From positions 496,001 to 560,000 of the forward strand of contig NC_026660.2 in NCBI RefSeq assembly GCF_000004075.3: 64,000 nucleotides of DNA, given 5' to 3'. This document shows positions 12,513 through 25,000 of the stretch, piece by piece (position 1 is the stretch's first letter; every line of letters begins with the position of its first letter). Both the position numbers and the translations under genes were made by a program. The stretch comes from Cucumis sativus (Eukaryota > Streptophyta > Magnoliopsida > Cucurbitales > Cucurbitaceae). The notes below the pieces were generated by a model, which saw nothing but the letters and a program-made list of their open reading frames with translations, had not been told where the DNA came from and ran no database searches.

Positions 12513-15500
12513 AAGTGGTCTATAAAAATTCCCAAATATAGTAGAGAGAAGGGCAAAGTTGACATTTTCTTTTATACAAATATATATTCTAATCTTTCAA
12601 TTTCTTTGATTTAATAATTACTTATGTCAAAAAAAAATCTTTCATATTTAGTCTTCTAAACTTCAAAAATATGTAATTAAAGTAGTAAATTAGTTTAGAA
12701 CAGATTAGAGTGAGAAAAGAGAAAAAATAATAATTCAATGGGAGTAGTATATGCAGTCAAGTAAAGCATATTTTTAAACACAAATTTATTAGGCCCACAT
12801 ATTTATTTTATAAAATCGTCCTATTTTTGAATGTCACCTTGTTATCATATCGTGAGACAAATTATATTGTAATTGATTGGTCTAGTCAATATATTGAGTA
12901 TTGAGTACTCCATGAACAAAATAACTGGCATCTATTGAATGGATTGAATGGACATAGAACCATACAAACACCGATTTTATAATTAAATGTCATAATATAG
13001 ATTAAAACATCTGTTAGTATTAGACTTTTAGTGCTACAATGAATCTATATATATCTTATAATGATAAAAAAAAAAAATCAAAACGAGACTGATAAAAAGG
13101 ACAAAGTTCGTCGGTAGAATGTGAAAGGGAGAAAAAAGTGTCAAGATAAACAAAGAACAAGAGCACATGATATGAGAATAGAAACAAATAAGAGAAGAGC
13201 ACCACGGGCTCACCACACCATAGGGTTGGGGCCTGCCATTCCCATTGCCAATGCCAATGTCCATGGAAATAAAGAGCTAAAATTTTGAAGATTTGTGAGA
13301 AGTGAGTTCGTGGGGGCATTCTTTTAGATTAGTTTTGGGTTCACTTGTCTGTCCACTCCTAGACATTTATGGCCCCAATTGTCCCTTATGGTATTCTTCT
13401 TTCATTAACGTTGAAACTCTATCGTTAACATCTTGAAAAAATCTATAAAGACAAAAAATTAATTGAAGTGTTCAATTGATCATACAGGTCATATGTGTTT
13501 GTCTAAACTAATTTCGATGATTGCATCAGAGTTAGAGTTGTATGTGTTAACGATCAAACTTTGGTCTGATGTTAATCAAAAGAGTTTTAAATAAGTAAGA
13601 TTTTAGGTTAATGTCACGAGATATTAAAATCAATGATGGATCAAATTAAAATTAAAATTATACCGTTAGATTGAAAAATGCAAACGGCCGAACAAATAAA
13701 AAGCAACATTAATTTGAGAGAAAATAACATTACAAGGGAGTTCGAACATGTGACATGATAGATTGTTAATCAACTAAAATAAACTTAATAGTATATCCAA
13801 CACTATATCTTTTTATACGACAACTTATGTTGAGCGTGTATACAATTGTGATCAATAGACAGCTTGATTAAATTGGACGCCTTATTTGATATAGTACTAT
13901 TGAACCAAATATTGCTAAAAATAAATGAACGTCAATTATACTTTGTTACATTTATGAAGTTAGTTCAAAGATGAGTTGTCACACTAAACAATCTCACAGT
14001 GATTTTCTACACTCTTCACATGCATTTTTAGGGTATGCTTATTAATTATTTGGAGAAGCCTAAAAATTCTCACATTTATTTATTTATTTTAGGGATATTC
14101 ATGGCAAATGTCATTTTCTCATTTACTTACTTCTTACTTCTTGAGATCTTTCACGTGCGTGGGGTCATCCCCTTTTTTATTAGTAAAATAAAATAGTTAT
14201 GATAATAAGTTTATAAAATTAAGAGAAATTGTATTATACGAACAAAATTTTTTTATAGAAAAAATAGCTTATAATACTTCTTTTTTGCATATTACAAATT
14301 TGACAAATATGATTGATAACGGGCGGGTAATCTAATTTTGAATTTGTTATTTTTGTAATTTAAAAAATATAGGTCACATGAGCTCTATTATCATATATTT
14401 CTTTTTGCTATTTTTGTAAACTTCCCTAAAACTAATCTCATATCTTAAAAATATTAGGTGAAATAATAGTTTTGTTCGAATTTCATTTAACAATTATATT
14501 TATAATAAAAATATTTTTAAAAATAACAAAATAAATTAAAATATTTACGAGCTATATTGGATTCTATTCATTCATATGCTATAACCTAATTTAATTAAAA
14601 AAATATACAAAAACCAAATCGTAATTTTTAAAACATCCTAAATTGTGAAATTACACGCAATTCTTTAAAACAAATTTAAATGCTAAATTGGGTTTCATTT
14701 GATAATGATTTTTTTAAAAAAAAAATTTAGGTGTTGCTTTTTACTTAAAATATAGTTTTTCAAAGTTTATAATAGGTTTAATTTTAATTTTTTTAAAAAA
14801 TATATCAAATTATTAACTATTTTTTTTCTTCTAAAGTTGGTGAAATTAAAAAAAAAATAAAAGTTAGTTATTGGATAGTGACAAATCCAATTATCTATGG
14901 GCAGTAGTTTTTATACCATAAACATAATGTTATAGTTTTTCAATATCTTGCAAATCCCATCATGATTAGTTTCCATTTTAATTACATTATTGGCAACTAA
15001 TTAGCTTGGTGTAGTAAAATATATAGAATAAAATGTAAATATTTTTCTTAGTTAATTACATTGTAGAAATGAAAAAGAAGTAACCCAAAAATAGAATTTT
15101 AATATAAAGTTTATAATAAACAAATATTTGACCGTACGGAAGAATATGAGTAACTAAGGACTTAGCCACTTAGGTGCATTGGGAATATCGCCTACCAAAC
15201 TTTTAATCATTTCATGTGACATAAGGAGAAAGACCTTATTTTTCTTTCTTTCTTCTTTTCTTATACTTTATAAACATAAACTTTTTAATCAACATATTTT
15301 TCAAATTTAATCATTACAAAAGTCTTCAAACATACTCAATTTCTTTTTGGTTTTTATTATAATTTCAATTACCAACTATTCACTCTAAATTAGTTCTTTT
15401 GTTTCATTTGAATTTTTCTATATTACTACTAACAAAGTGGTTTATGAGTATAAATATTAAATATCTTAAATTTGAATGTCTAAATTTTAAATGCATTTAA

Positions 15501-16891
15501 AATAATTTCTGTTTTCTAAAATAAACAAAAAAAAATTAAAAAATTACATGCGAAAAAGATTATGAATGCGTTTGGATTGACTTTATAACTATTAATAAAA
15601 AAAAGTTACATCAATCCGAACAATCCGAAACAAATATTAAATTGATAAACGTGAAAATTGATTTATTTGAAGACTAAATTGTTATATTATTTTTAAGGAA
15701 ATAATTTAATATATATACTGATAGATTAGTAAAAGAAGTTGGTTAATATATATTTTTCCAATTTGGAAGAGGTTTGAATTGTAGTGTAAATGCTACAAAA
15801 AGAAAAAGCAATGTTGATTTGAAATAAAGGAATAGGGTGGGAGAGATTAGAGTTTTTTTTGGGTTAATGTCAGTTGGAGATAATTCAAAAGGGACCTAAT
15901 GTTGAAGCTGTGAGTGAATAGACCCAAAACCTAACCAAAACCTGTTTCTTCTTTGTCTCCTCCATTACACACTATCTCTCTCTATCTCATACCTACAACT
16001 ACATAATCACAATCTTTTCTTATGGAAAAAAAATAACCATTATTGACCAAAAATATACTAACAACACGCAAGGTCTTTATCAAGGGCAGCGGACACAGGG
16101 CATCTAACTAAGGTAAGCCATCGTCTCTCCTCAAGAAAGGAAACATACGGGTTAAAAAAATACGTATTGGGCACTTACAAAACAAAAAGGAAATTAACCC
16201 TGGTTGATGTAGTGGCGTCAACCATGTTCTCAGTTTCTAAAAAAAAGGATAATTATTAAAAATTAATTTTAAAATTTAATAGAAGTATACATAAATTAAA
16301 TTTAGAACTTTTAAAGCCGACACAACCTAACTATATCATCAAGATATATATATATATATACTTTTACTATTCTTTATGAATATTTTAGTTAATTTTTTTG
16401 CTATATTTAAAATTGCTCTACTTTCATCTATTAACAAAATTCATTTAAACTATGAATGAATTTTTAATTTTTTTTGAAAATGGAAATGTTTATATGATGT
16501 AAAAACTAAAATTTGGTTTCTGCTCTTCCTTGTAGAAATTAATTAATAATGGCACTTATTTTTAGTTGCTATATATGATACATGGTTAATTAGGGTTTCT
16601 CAAGTATATGATTGAATATTTGTATATTTTGGGTGGTCTTTGTCAACTTCCAAGTCTCTATCTTAAAACTAACTATTTGTGCCCTTAATTTTGTGATATC
16701 TTTGATCAAGACATGTTTCATTTTCATATCCATTCAATTTCTTTTCTTTTCTTTCTGTGTTATTATTAATTATTTCCATTTTATGGTTTTGAGTTGTAAT
16801 CCAATATATATATATATATATACAAATATATCACTCTCACTTTTCTTAGATTATTTATTACTTCCTTTTTTTGTTTTGTGGGTGGGGGGAA

Positions 16892-16893
<2 letters not shown>

Positions 16894-16924
<31 letters not shown>
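16894..16924. repeat. (AT)n microsatellite
   Basis: About fifteen AT units. A second (TA)n tract lies nearby at about 16803-16821. Confidence 0.9.
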
Positions 16925-16926
<2 letters not shown>

Positions 16927-17409
16927 TTTGTTTCTTACATTAATGGGCAAGTTTTTTTTGTTTATTTTAATTTTAAGCTTTTACAGCTCAACCATCACCA
17001 TCTCTAAACTGTACTTAAATAGTTCTTTTCGAAAATGATGTTTCAATCTCTTTTTCTTCTAAATTTTTAAGAAAATATATGTATGAACACTTTAAAGCCA
17101 TCCGTAAAATAGAAATGTGCCTCGATGAAACTGTAAAACAGTCGTAAAGTAAACTTAAAATAATAATATTACGTCTGTCGTAGTCATCACACACTTGTTT
17201 GAATTTGAATATATCTATACCTACGATTTAAATGAAATTCAACTCCATGTTTTTGGATGAGGTAGTTTTTCTATTTTTTCAATATTGAAAATTTATATGA
17301 TGAAGAAATCATTTTAAATAACAAAAATTTAAATACATTTGTAAATAAGTTTGTTATTTTGTCATATATAAAAGACCTCGAAGATTGTTTTCAAATCAAG
17401 TAAAATAAA

Positions 17410-17520
17410 CTAAAGTATCTACAAATATAACAGAAGATTACTATAGTAGGTGTTTATTAGTGTCCATCGTATATAAACTAAAGTTCTAGACAATAATATT
17501 TTACTATATTTATAAATAAA
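17410..17520. repeat. Possible second copy of the palindromic repeat
   Basis: 'ctacaaatataacagaagatt' near the left end faces 'ttttactatatttataaataaa' at the right end, the same arrangement as the repeat at 6245-6480. It is strongly decayed; edges and identity are uncertain. Confidence 0.25.
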
Positions 17521-18072
17521 ATTTATCGAGTGTATGTTTGTCATTTAAAACAATTACTCATTTTCTAGCTTTTCCCACGTTATTGATATATCTAATAATA
17601 TCAAGCTAAAATAAAACAAAATTGAATTAATCAATCAAAGGAATTAATAATGAAACATAAGAATTTTGTTTTTATGGTTAATTCAGTTTTTTGGCCACTA
17701 GTATGGCATTAATTAGCGATCAACTGACCATCATTGGATTGGGTAAGGAAGGCCTAATCATTAATTACTCTTTTTTCTTAAAAAAGGAAAAGAAATTACA
17801 TATAGTATTTTGTGTGGAATTTACAAAGATAATTGTATTATGATTCCTATAAAATGTTTCTCTCTTATTTTTACCCACATCTCTCCTAGTTGTAAGAATA
17901 AACTACAAATAAAAAATTATGAACTCACTCATAATTTACCAAATTTCCAAATCAAACTTCAAATCTTACTATATATATGTCTACACCAATTTCTCTAATT
18001 AAATTAAATGTTTGGAGTTAAGTGGAAAGGTTTAGAATAAAGTTTTCTTGTATTTGGTGAGTTTAGTGGGTT

Positions 18073-18096
18073 GGGCCGTTTATTTGGGCCTCATAT
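18073..18096. promoter_or_regulatory. Paired GGGCC (site II-like) boxes
   Basis: Two copies of 'TGGGCC' lie 12 bases apart, and another 'gccca' follows at about 18130. TGGGCY (site II) elements are typical of promoters of housekeeping plant genes and are bound by TCP factors. They sit about 930 bases before the RIC1 ATG, farther than usual, so they may serve a distant or alternative start site. The motif is seen; the function is inferred. Confidence 0.35.
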
Positions 18097-18312
18097 CACT
18101 ATTTTGGACTTGTTTCTCCTGGAGCCAGCCCATAAAAGTCCTCTAACACTACTTGTAATGAATGTTCTCTCAGCCTTCTCCGTTGCTTTTCCTCAAAAGT
18201 CCAAATTGGCTATAATTTCACATTTATGCCATTGTGCGTGATAATTTTATGTTTTTTTTATACCAACAATATAATAAAAAAAAACGTGTCATTTCATCTA
18301 CTAGTGCTTGTG

Positions 18313-18315
<3 letters not shown>

Positions 18316-18345
<30 letters not shown>
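18316..18345. repeat. (AT)n microsatellite
   Basis: Fifteen AT units without interruption, in the far upstream region of the RIC1 gene. Confidence 0.92.
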
Positions 18346-18349
<4 letters not shown>

Positions 18350-18879
18350 TTATATATATTGATTTGTATGTACAATGTTTGGGTTGACGTTGATTTGATC
18401 TATAATAATTCAAAAAATTAAGACGAGCATTAAATTTCCATCAACAATTTCACATGTTAATGGATTCAAACATAAACATAAACATAATAGGTGAATTAAC
18501 ATTTTTATTATATAGAAAAGAAGAATAAAAAATTGTATAAAACCATCCTTACACTATACAATGACATCCCTGAGTTATTAATTTGATCAATAACCTCCCT
18601 AGATTTTGTTATAAGAAAAATTTGTAACAAAATGAAGATCTAAAAGTATGTATACACAAAATGTCTATGAATGTAAAATTCATATAGTAAAAAAAAAGGT
18701 TATAAAATGAGTAGAAGTTAGCGGGGAAGGGAAGGGTATAAGCTGTGTGTTACCTGACTTCTCTAAGTTCCAAAAAGCTCAAATAAAAACGTATCACTTT
18801 CGTAAAATGAAAACAAACTTCGTTGCTGTTCAAAGGATTTCTGAGATCCACATCGGAACTCGATAATAATTGGGCAAAA

Positions 18880-18909
18880 ATGGCTTCATTATTCTTCTTT
18901 AACCTATGA
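18880..18909 (+). other. Short upstream ORF in the RIC1 leader
   Basis: ATG at 18880 opens a nine-codon frame (MASLFFFNL) that stops at 18909, about 105 bases before the RIC1 start. If the transcript starts upstream of 18880, which is likely from the composition of the leader, ribosomes meet this frame first and it could lower translation of RIC1. Confidence 0.45.
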
Positions 18910-19014
18910 TTCAGATCTCTCTCACAAGCCCTAATTCTACCTCATTCCATCTCCATCATCTTTGATCCTCCATTTCACCTCTCAATCCACGTTTACATTA
19001 AGGAACAGAGCAAG

Positions 19015-22000
19015 ATGTATATGGCCTATGGATGGCCCCAGGTCATCCCCCTTGAATCTTCCCTTTGCCCATCTTCTCAGCAGATCATTTACCTTAAGGT
19101 CGTTAATCGTTTACTACTCGTTGTTTCTCCCACTCATCTCGAACTCTGGAGCTCAGCCCAGGTACCAATTCATCCATTAGTTTACGTTCATGTTTCTCAA
19201 AATGGGTTCTTCCCCTTTTTTGGTTTGGGTAATGGGAATTTTGAATTTTTTGGATTTTGACATTGGAATATATTTGGGTTTGTCTTCACCTCAGCATAGA
19301 ATAAGATTGGGGAAGTACAAGCGAGATTCGGATTCAGTGCAGAGGGAAGGAGAGAATATTCAGGCTGTGTGGAGTCCTGATACCAAATTAATTGCCATTC
19401 TTGTAAGTCATATTTCCTTTTGTATTCTAAATTCATTCTGGTTGAATATTTCTTGCGTAAACTGTAATGCCACTGCTAGTTAACTTAGGTTCTGTATTTT
19501 TGTTATTTGTAATTAGGAACTTGGCAACCTTTCTATAGATGTCCAACCTATACCTGTTAATTTAATGTTTACGTTAGTGTCAAGTTCTAATATTTTAAAA
19601 TGAAAGCATTTGTGGAGCTCATGTTAATAGCATATGTAGACACTTAATAGCTTATGTGTCTTGAATGGAATTTGGTTGAGGTTATATCCATCCAATCTGT
19701 AATTAGATACCCTCCTATACTATGGCATTGGTTTAGTTGTGACACCGAGATCTAATTCTCGATATTGGTGGCATGATTAAGGTTTGGAGAAGCTAAATAC
19801 TTCTGGCCTTATAAAATTCGTCTTTCTAGATTTTTCTTTGCCTGTCTTTGAATTTTCTTGTAGAAACAGCAAATTTATCTTTGTAATTATCAGTTAAGAC
19901 TTATTAGTTTGGATAGGGGTCTGATTCTTTGTTAGTATTAAGATTCCTTTTTGTGAGCTGGTTTCAAGCATGATCTTGTATATTCGTTCCTTTTTCTCAA
20001 TCAATTCATAGCTTCTCAATGAAAGACATGGAGAAAAAATTGTGTCATTTATTATTGTTTTTAGAATAAGCTTCAACAATGCAGGTGTTGAATTATTTTA
20101 CTTAAATATTTCCCTTTAATAAATCTCATGTTTGAATTTTTCTTGCAGACATCATCTTTCTTTCTCCACATCTTTAAGGTCCAATTCACGGATAGAAAGA
20201 TACACTTTGGAGGAAAACAGCCCTCTGGTTTGTCTTTTGCCACCGTCTCTTTGGTTCTTAGTGAGCAGGTGCCTTTTGCAGCAAGGGACTTGACAGTGTA
20301 TGCACTCTTCTAATTTTGATAACAGGGCTATCTCTTGTTTTTGATGCACTGAGTTGTCATTCTTGCTGAAGAGAGAGCATTTAGCACCCTTTGGAACTTG
20401 GCAACATTTTCGCTGTGTTTTATGCTAAGTGATTTAAATCCTCAAGTTGGCAATGATAGACTTTTATTGATGGAGGAGGTACAGTTGTGAGGTGGAGAAA
20501 AATTTCAACTGGATCAGATGAGGTTCATTCTTGAAAGATGCACATATATATAGTTTCAACCAAACACACTAAATATGCCTAAAGGTCCATAGGTTAATTT
20601 CCATCATCAATCTTGTTTATCTCCATGAGGAACACGTGATGCAAAAGCTTATTCGGGATTTCACTGCAAAGTGGATATTTGGACTTGAGTTGCAACAGTA
20701 TTTAATAAACATGTTGCTTGGTGGAAAGGATTTCAAAAGGCCGACGAATAAGCTGAATACTTAAATTTTCAACCAAACTCTTGCAAGGTTTACCGTACTA
20801 AGGTTAAAAAAAATTAGCAAGGATTTCTTTCTTCAATGCAGTCATTGGCATTAATCTTCTTTTAGCTACCGACCAAGCTAGGTGCTGGATCTGTCTTAGG
20901 AACTTGATTTTTCAAATATTTCTAAGAAATGAAGGTTAAGTGAGTAGCAAAGTAAATAAAATTTCCATGAAGGATTCGAAAATAATGTACGATACGTGTC
21001 TAGATTATTCCTGTATTTGATGTGTACCAAATAAATAAAATCTTATTTATGATAACTACATGATAGCTCCATTTCCCCCCTCTTTTGTCCAATTGGCTGT
21101 CTTTTGTAACTCCTTTAGATTGGGGCTTCTTTCCCTGCTTATGTAATTTCACTATTTCATATCATACATGAAAGAAATTGTTTCTTATTCTTATCCAAAA
21201 AAAAGAAAGCCTTTCATTTCAAATGTCTTCCATCCCAAGAATAGTTATTATTCTCTTTCTTCAATAAAAAATTGTATTTGTAAGATTAGTGAATCACTTT
21301 ACTACAGACGTGATAATGCAAGCATTGAGACTTGGTTTCTAAAAACTTGTGTACTATGATACCAGACCACCAGAATGCTCGTCAATGAGCAATGTAATTA
21401 ACAATCCACACTTCTAGACGAAGTACTTTACCGATATCCTTAAATGGAATGACAACAGTGGAATTGCTGCATCACTTTTTTTTTTTTGAAAATGAAGCAC
21501 GTCTCTTCATTAGGAAAATGAATAGACAATATAAAGATATAAATTAAAATGAAAAGACAAGACCTAAGCCCTAAGGACCAACGAGTGCACCTTGACATCT
21601 CAACTAGGTTGACATCCCCTTGACACTCATCATATGCTTGCTGCATGCATCTTTTTCTTTTGAACTAACTCATTAAGAATTCAGTGATAGTTACATCATA
21701 CTAATATCTGACAATTCATGTTTATATGTATGAATGATATTTATATTATATTTATCAATTTTGAATTTTAAATTTTAAATTGTTTCTGCAGTAGCAACAT
21801 TGTAAGCGACAGCAGGCATATGTTTATTGGGCTTTCTAGTGGATCTTTATACAGTATATCCTGGAAGGGAGAGGTAGTGTAAAGGTTTTTTTTGGATCAG
21901 TTAGCAAATATTTTCCAAGTACATTCTCATATGTTTAGTTTTGTCAATCATCAGTGTTCTGTAGGCTGAATTGCAATTAACTTTCCTTTTTCTTTTGTCT

Positions 22001-25000
22001 GGCTTTCTTCTCAACATATCTTTCTTAAACAGTTCTATGGGGCCTTTGATATTGATCTTCATACCCGTGATCACAATGAAATTGGCCTACCTTCTCTTCC
22101 TCTGGACAATGGTCTTGCTTATAAAAGTTCTACAAGGATTCTCAAGACCAATCACGATGTCAAGCAATCTGTTATCATAAAGTTGGACCTTTGTCTACCT
22201 CTGAGGATGCTCTTTGTGCTTTATTCTGATGGAAAGCTAGTGCAATGTTCTGTAAGCAAGAAGGGCTTAAAGTACACTGATGCTATTAAGGCTGAATTTT
22301 TTTTTGGTACTGTAGATGCTGTGTGTACATCTGTCGCTCCAAACCAACAAATCCTTGCAGTAGGCTCCAGAAGAGGGGTTGTTGAATTATATGATCTAGC
22401 AGATTCTGCCTCCCTCTTTCGTTCTGTTTCTTTGCATGACTGGGGGTAAGCCTGGAGTTATCTTTTTCCAGAACAAAGAAATTGTACCGTCAAGAACCAA
22501 TGTCATTTCTGTAGGGTATCTGGGTTAAAACTTTCATTGCTAGTAAAATTTGTTAATTACTTTAAGGATGGAGTCTCCTTTAATGTTGCTGGTTTATTGG
22601 CCATGAATTTGAGGGATTCAAGATTGTCTATGCTCACACTAATTCATTGTATCTAAGATGATTTTGGCATCATGCAGATATTCTGTAGAGGACACTGGTT
22701 ATGTTAGTTGCATTGCCTGGACACCAGATAATTCTGCTTTTGCAGTTGGGTGGAAATTAAGAGGGCTAGCTGTATGGTCCATTTCTGGTTGCCGTTTGAT
22801 GTCAACTATCCGCCAAGTTGGTTTAAGTTCTGTATCATCTCCAATGGTTAAACCAAACCAAGACTGCAAATATGAACCTTTAATTGGTGGTACTTCGCTG
22901 ATCCAGTGGGATGAATATGGTTACAAGCTTTATGCTGTTGAGGAAAGAACGTCAGAAAGAATACTTGCATTTTCTTTTGGCAAGTGTTGCCTTAACAGAG
23001 GCGTTTCTCGCACAACACACATACGGCAAGTAATATATGGTGATGATCGACTGCTCATTGTGCAATCAGAAGATAGCGACGAACTTAAAATGCTTAATGT
23101 TAACCTTCCGGTAGGCATTCATATAACCAGCTAGTTTTATTTGTTATTTATTTTTATATTTCTATCTCTGAAAACATTTATCTTGGTTCAGGTCTCTTAT
23201 ATTTCTCAAAATTGGCCTATTCAACATGTTGCAGCTAGTGAGGATGGTATGTATTTAGCAGTTGCCGGTCTACATGGTCTAATCTTGTATGATATTCGGG
23301 TGAAAAAGTGGCGCGTATTTGGGGATATTACTCAAGAACAAAAAATTAAGTGTGAAGGTTTATTATGGCTGGGGAAGATTATCGTAGTTTGCAACTACAC
23401 TGAATCTTCTAACATGTAAGGAACTATTTCAAACTACGCTCTTCTTCTGGCCACAACTAATTCTAACATGTATTGAGTTAATTATATGTCTGTATCTTTT
23501 GGACATTCCCACGCTCTTGTTTGACTTTTGTGTTTGGCTATCTTTTTTATGGATGGACAATCTTTTGTATAGACTTTGCTATACTTATTTGTATCCTGAG
23601 CACAGATTTATGTTTTGTAATCCTGATTAATCCATTGCAGGTATGAGTTGCTTTTCTTCCCAAGGTATCACCTTGACCAGAGTTCTTTACTGTGTCGGAA
23701 ACCACTGCCTGGAAAACCTGTGGTGATGGATGTACATCAAGAATATATACTAGTCACCTATCGACCATTTGATGTTCACATTTTCCATTTGACATTACTT
23801 GGTGAATTGACATTATCTAGTACCCCCAAATTACAGGTAAACGAATATTTTTAACTACTTTGATTTGAGGATTTCTTTGAGAATGGTAGTACTTGCCCAA
23901 TGTACTTTCTTCTCAAGTGTTCAGTTGCCCTTGAGTGACAACACTTCGATTAATTAATTCTTCATTCATATTTTAAGTGATAAAATGACAAACAGCTTTC
24001 TACAGTAAGAGAATTGTCAATTATGACTGCAAAGAGCCATCCAGCATCAATGCGGTTTATTCCTGAACAATTCCCAAAAGAAGGCATTTCAAACAGTCAT
24101 ATCTCTTCTTCTCCCACATTAGTTCGAGAGCCTGCAAGGTATTTATCCACATGTTATAAACTGGTATTCTTCATTTGATATACTTCTAAGAGGATTAATA
24201 TGCTTTGCTAGATGTTTGATTTTGAGAGCAAATGGAGAACTTTCTCTTCTGGATTTGGATGATGGACGAGAAAGGGAGCTTACTGATTCTGTTGAATTAT
24301 TCTGGGTCACTTGTGGTCATTCAGAGGATAAAACAAATCTAATTGAGGAAGTTTCTTGGTTGGATTATGGTCATCGGGGACTGCAGGTGAAGGATGCTTG
24401 GATTTCAAATATTTATAAATATTTGCGTGCTAATACTACCTATTAATATTTTCTTATCCAAAAAAAAAATACTACCTATTAATATTTTAGTCTTTATGTC
24501 TCTTGGGGGACATCCGATAGAATCAATATTTTAGTATTTATTTGTCCATATTGTTTTCTTATGCTGGGTCTTTCTCTAAAATGGACGTTCATTATAAAGT
24601 GTAAAGTAGAGGGTAGTATTGAGTGATATAAAACTATTAGCTAAAAGCTTCACTCAAACTTATGAAATTGATTATTAAGAAACATTTGTACTTGACCCCT
24701 CTGCTCTTTGTATAACCCTATTGCATTGAGCTTTTGTCTCTATATTTTTCAATATTGATGATATTGAGACTCATTTCCTTTTCAAAAAAAGAGATGTTAA
24801 AATTTATACTTTTTGAGGGGTTTTATTTTACTTTATTTTATTATCATTACATATTTTTATCTCTTGCATCTACTTTGTTTCTTCTCTAAAAAAGTTATGA
24901 AGAATTCATAATTAGATACAACTTTTCCAAACTACTTAAACTACTCTCTTGAATACTATTTAGGCCTAAAGAGAATTCTTGGTATAACATTTTGTTGACC

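Larger units (their letters stand above)
8390..18780. other. Gene-poor AT-rich region of about 10 kb
   Basis: No reading frame here matches a family I know, and none chains into a spliced gene. The DNA is strongly AT-rich with several (TA)n tracts. Less AT-rich islands stand out at 9295-9395, 10258-10440, 11790-11830, 13195-13265, 15840-16010 and 16075-16225. The island at 9295-9395 may be distal promoter DNA of the RING-H2 gene. The 15840-16010 island ends in a CT-rich leader-like stretch but no coding frame follows. A tRNA/SINE-like scrap at about 12445 is listed separately. Toward the right end, 'gggcc' boxes at about 18073-18095 resemble site II promoter elements. Confidence 0.5.

Noticed and set aside
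13034-13319. Minus-strand frames with 'GIGNGNGRPQPYG'
   Set aside because: Short repetitive codons and no continuation into further exons; no family resemblance.
16612-17007. 131-codon frame crossing (TA)n tracts
   Set aside because: Its protein is low-complexity (IYIYIY) from microsatellites.
15840-17160. Possible microRNA precursor or non-coding RNA gene
   Set aside because: I looked for known plant miRNA sequences and a long hairpin and found neither; promoter-like composition alone is not enough.
22930-23118. Minus-strand frame inside RIC1 exon 6
   Set aside because: Shadow of the long coding exon 22678-23110.
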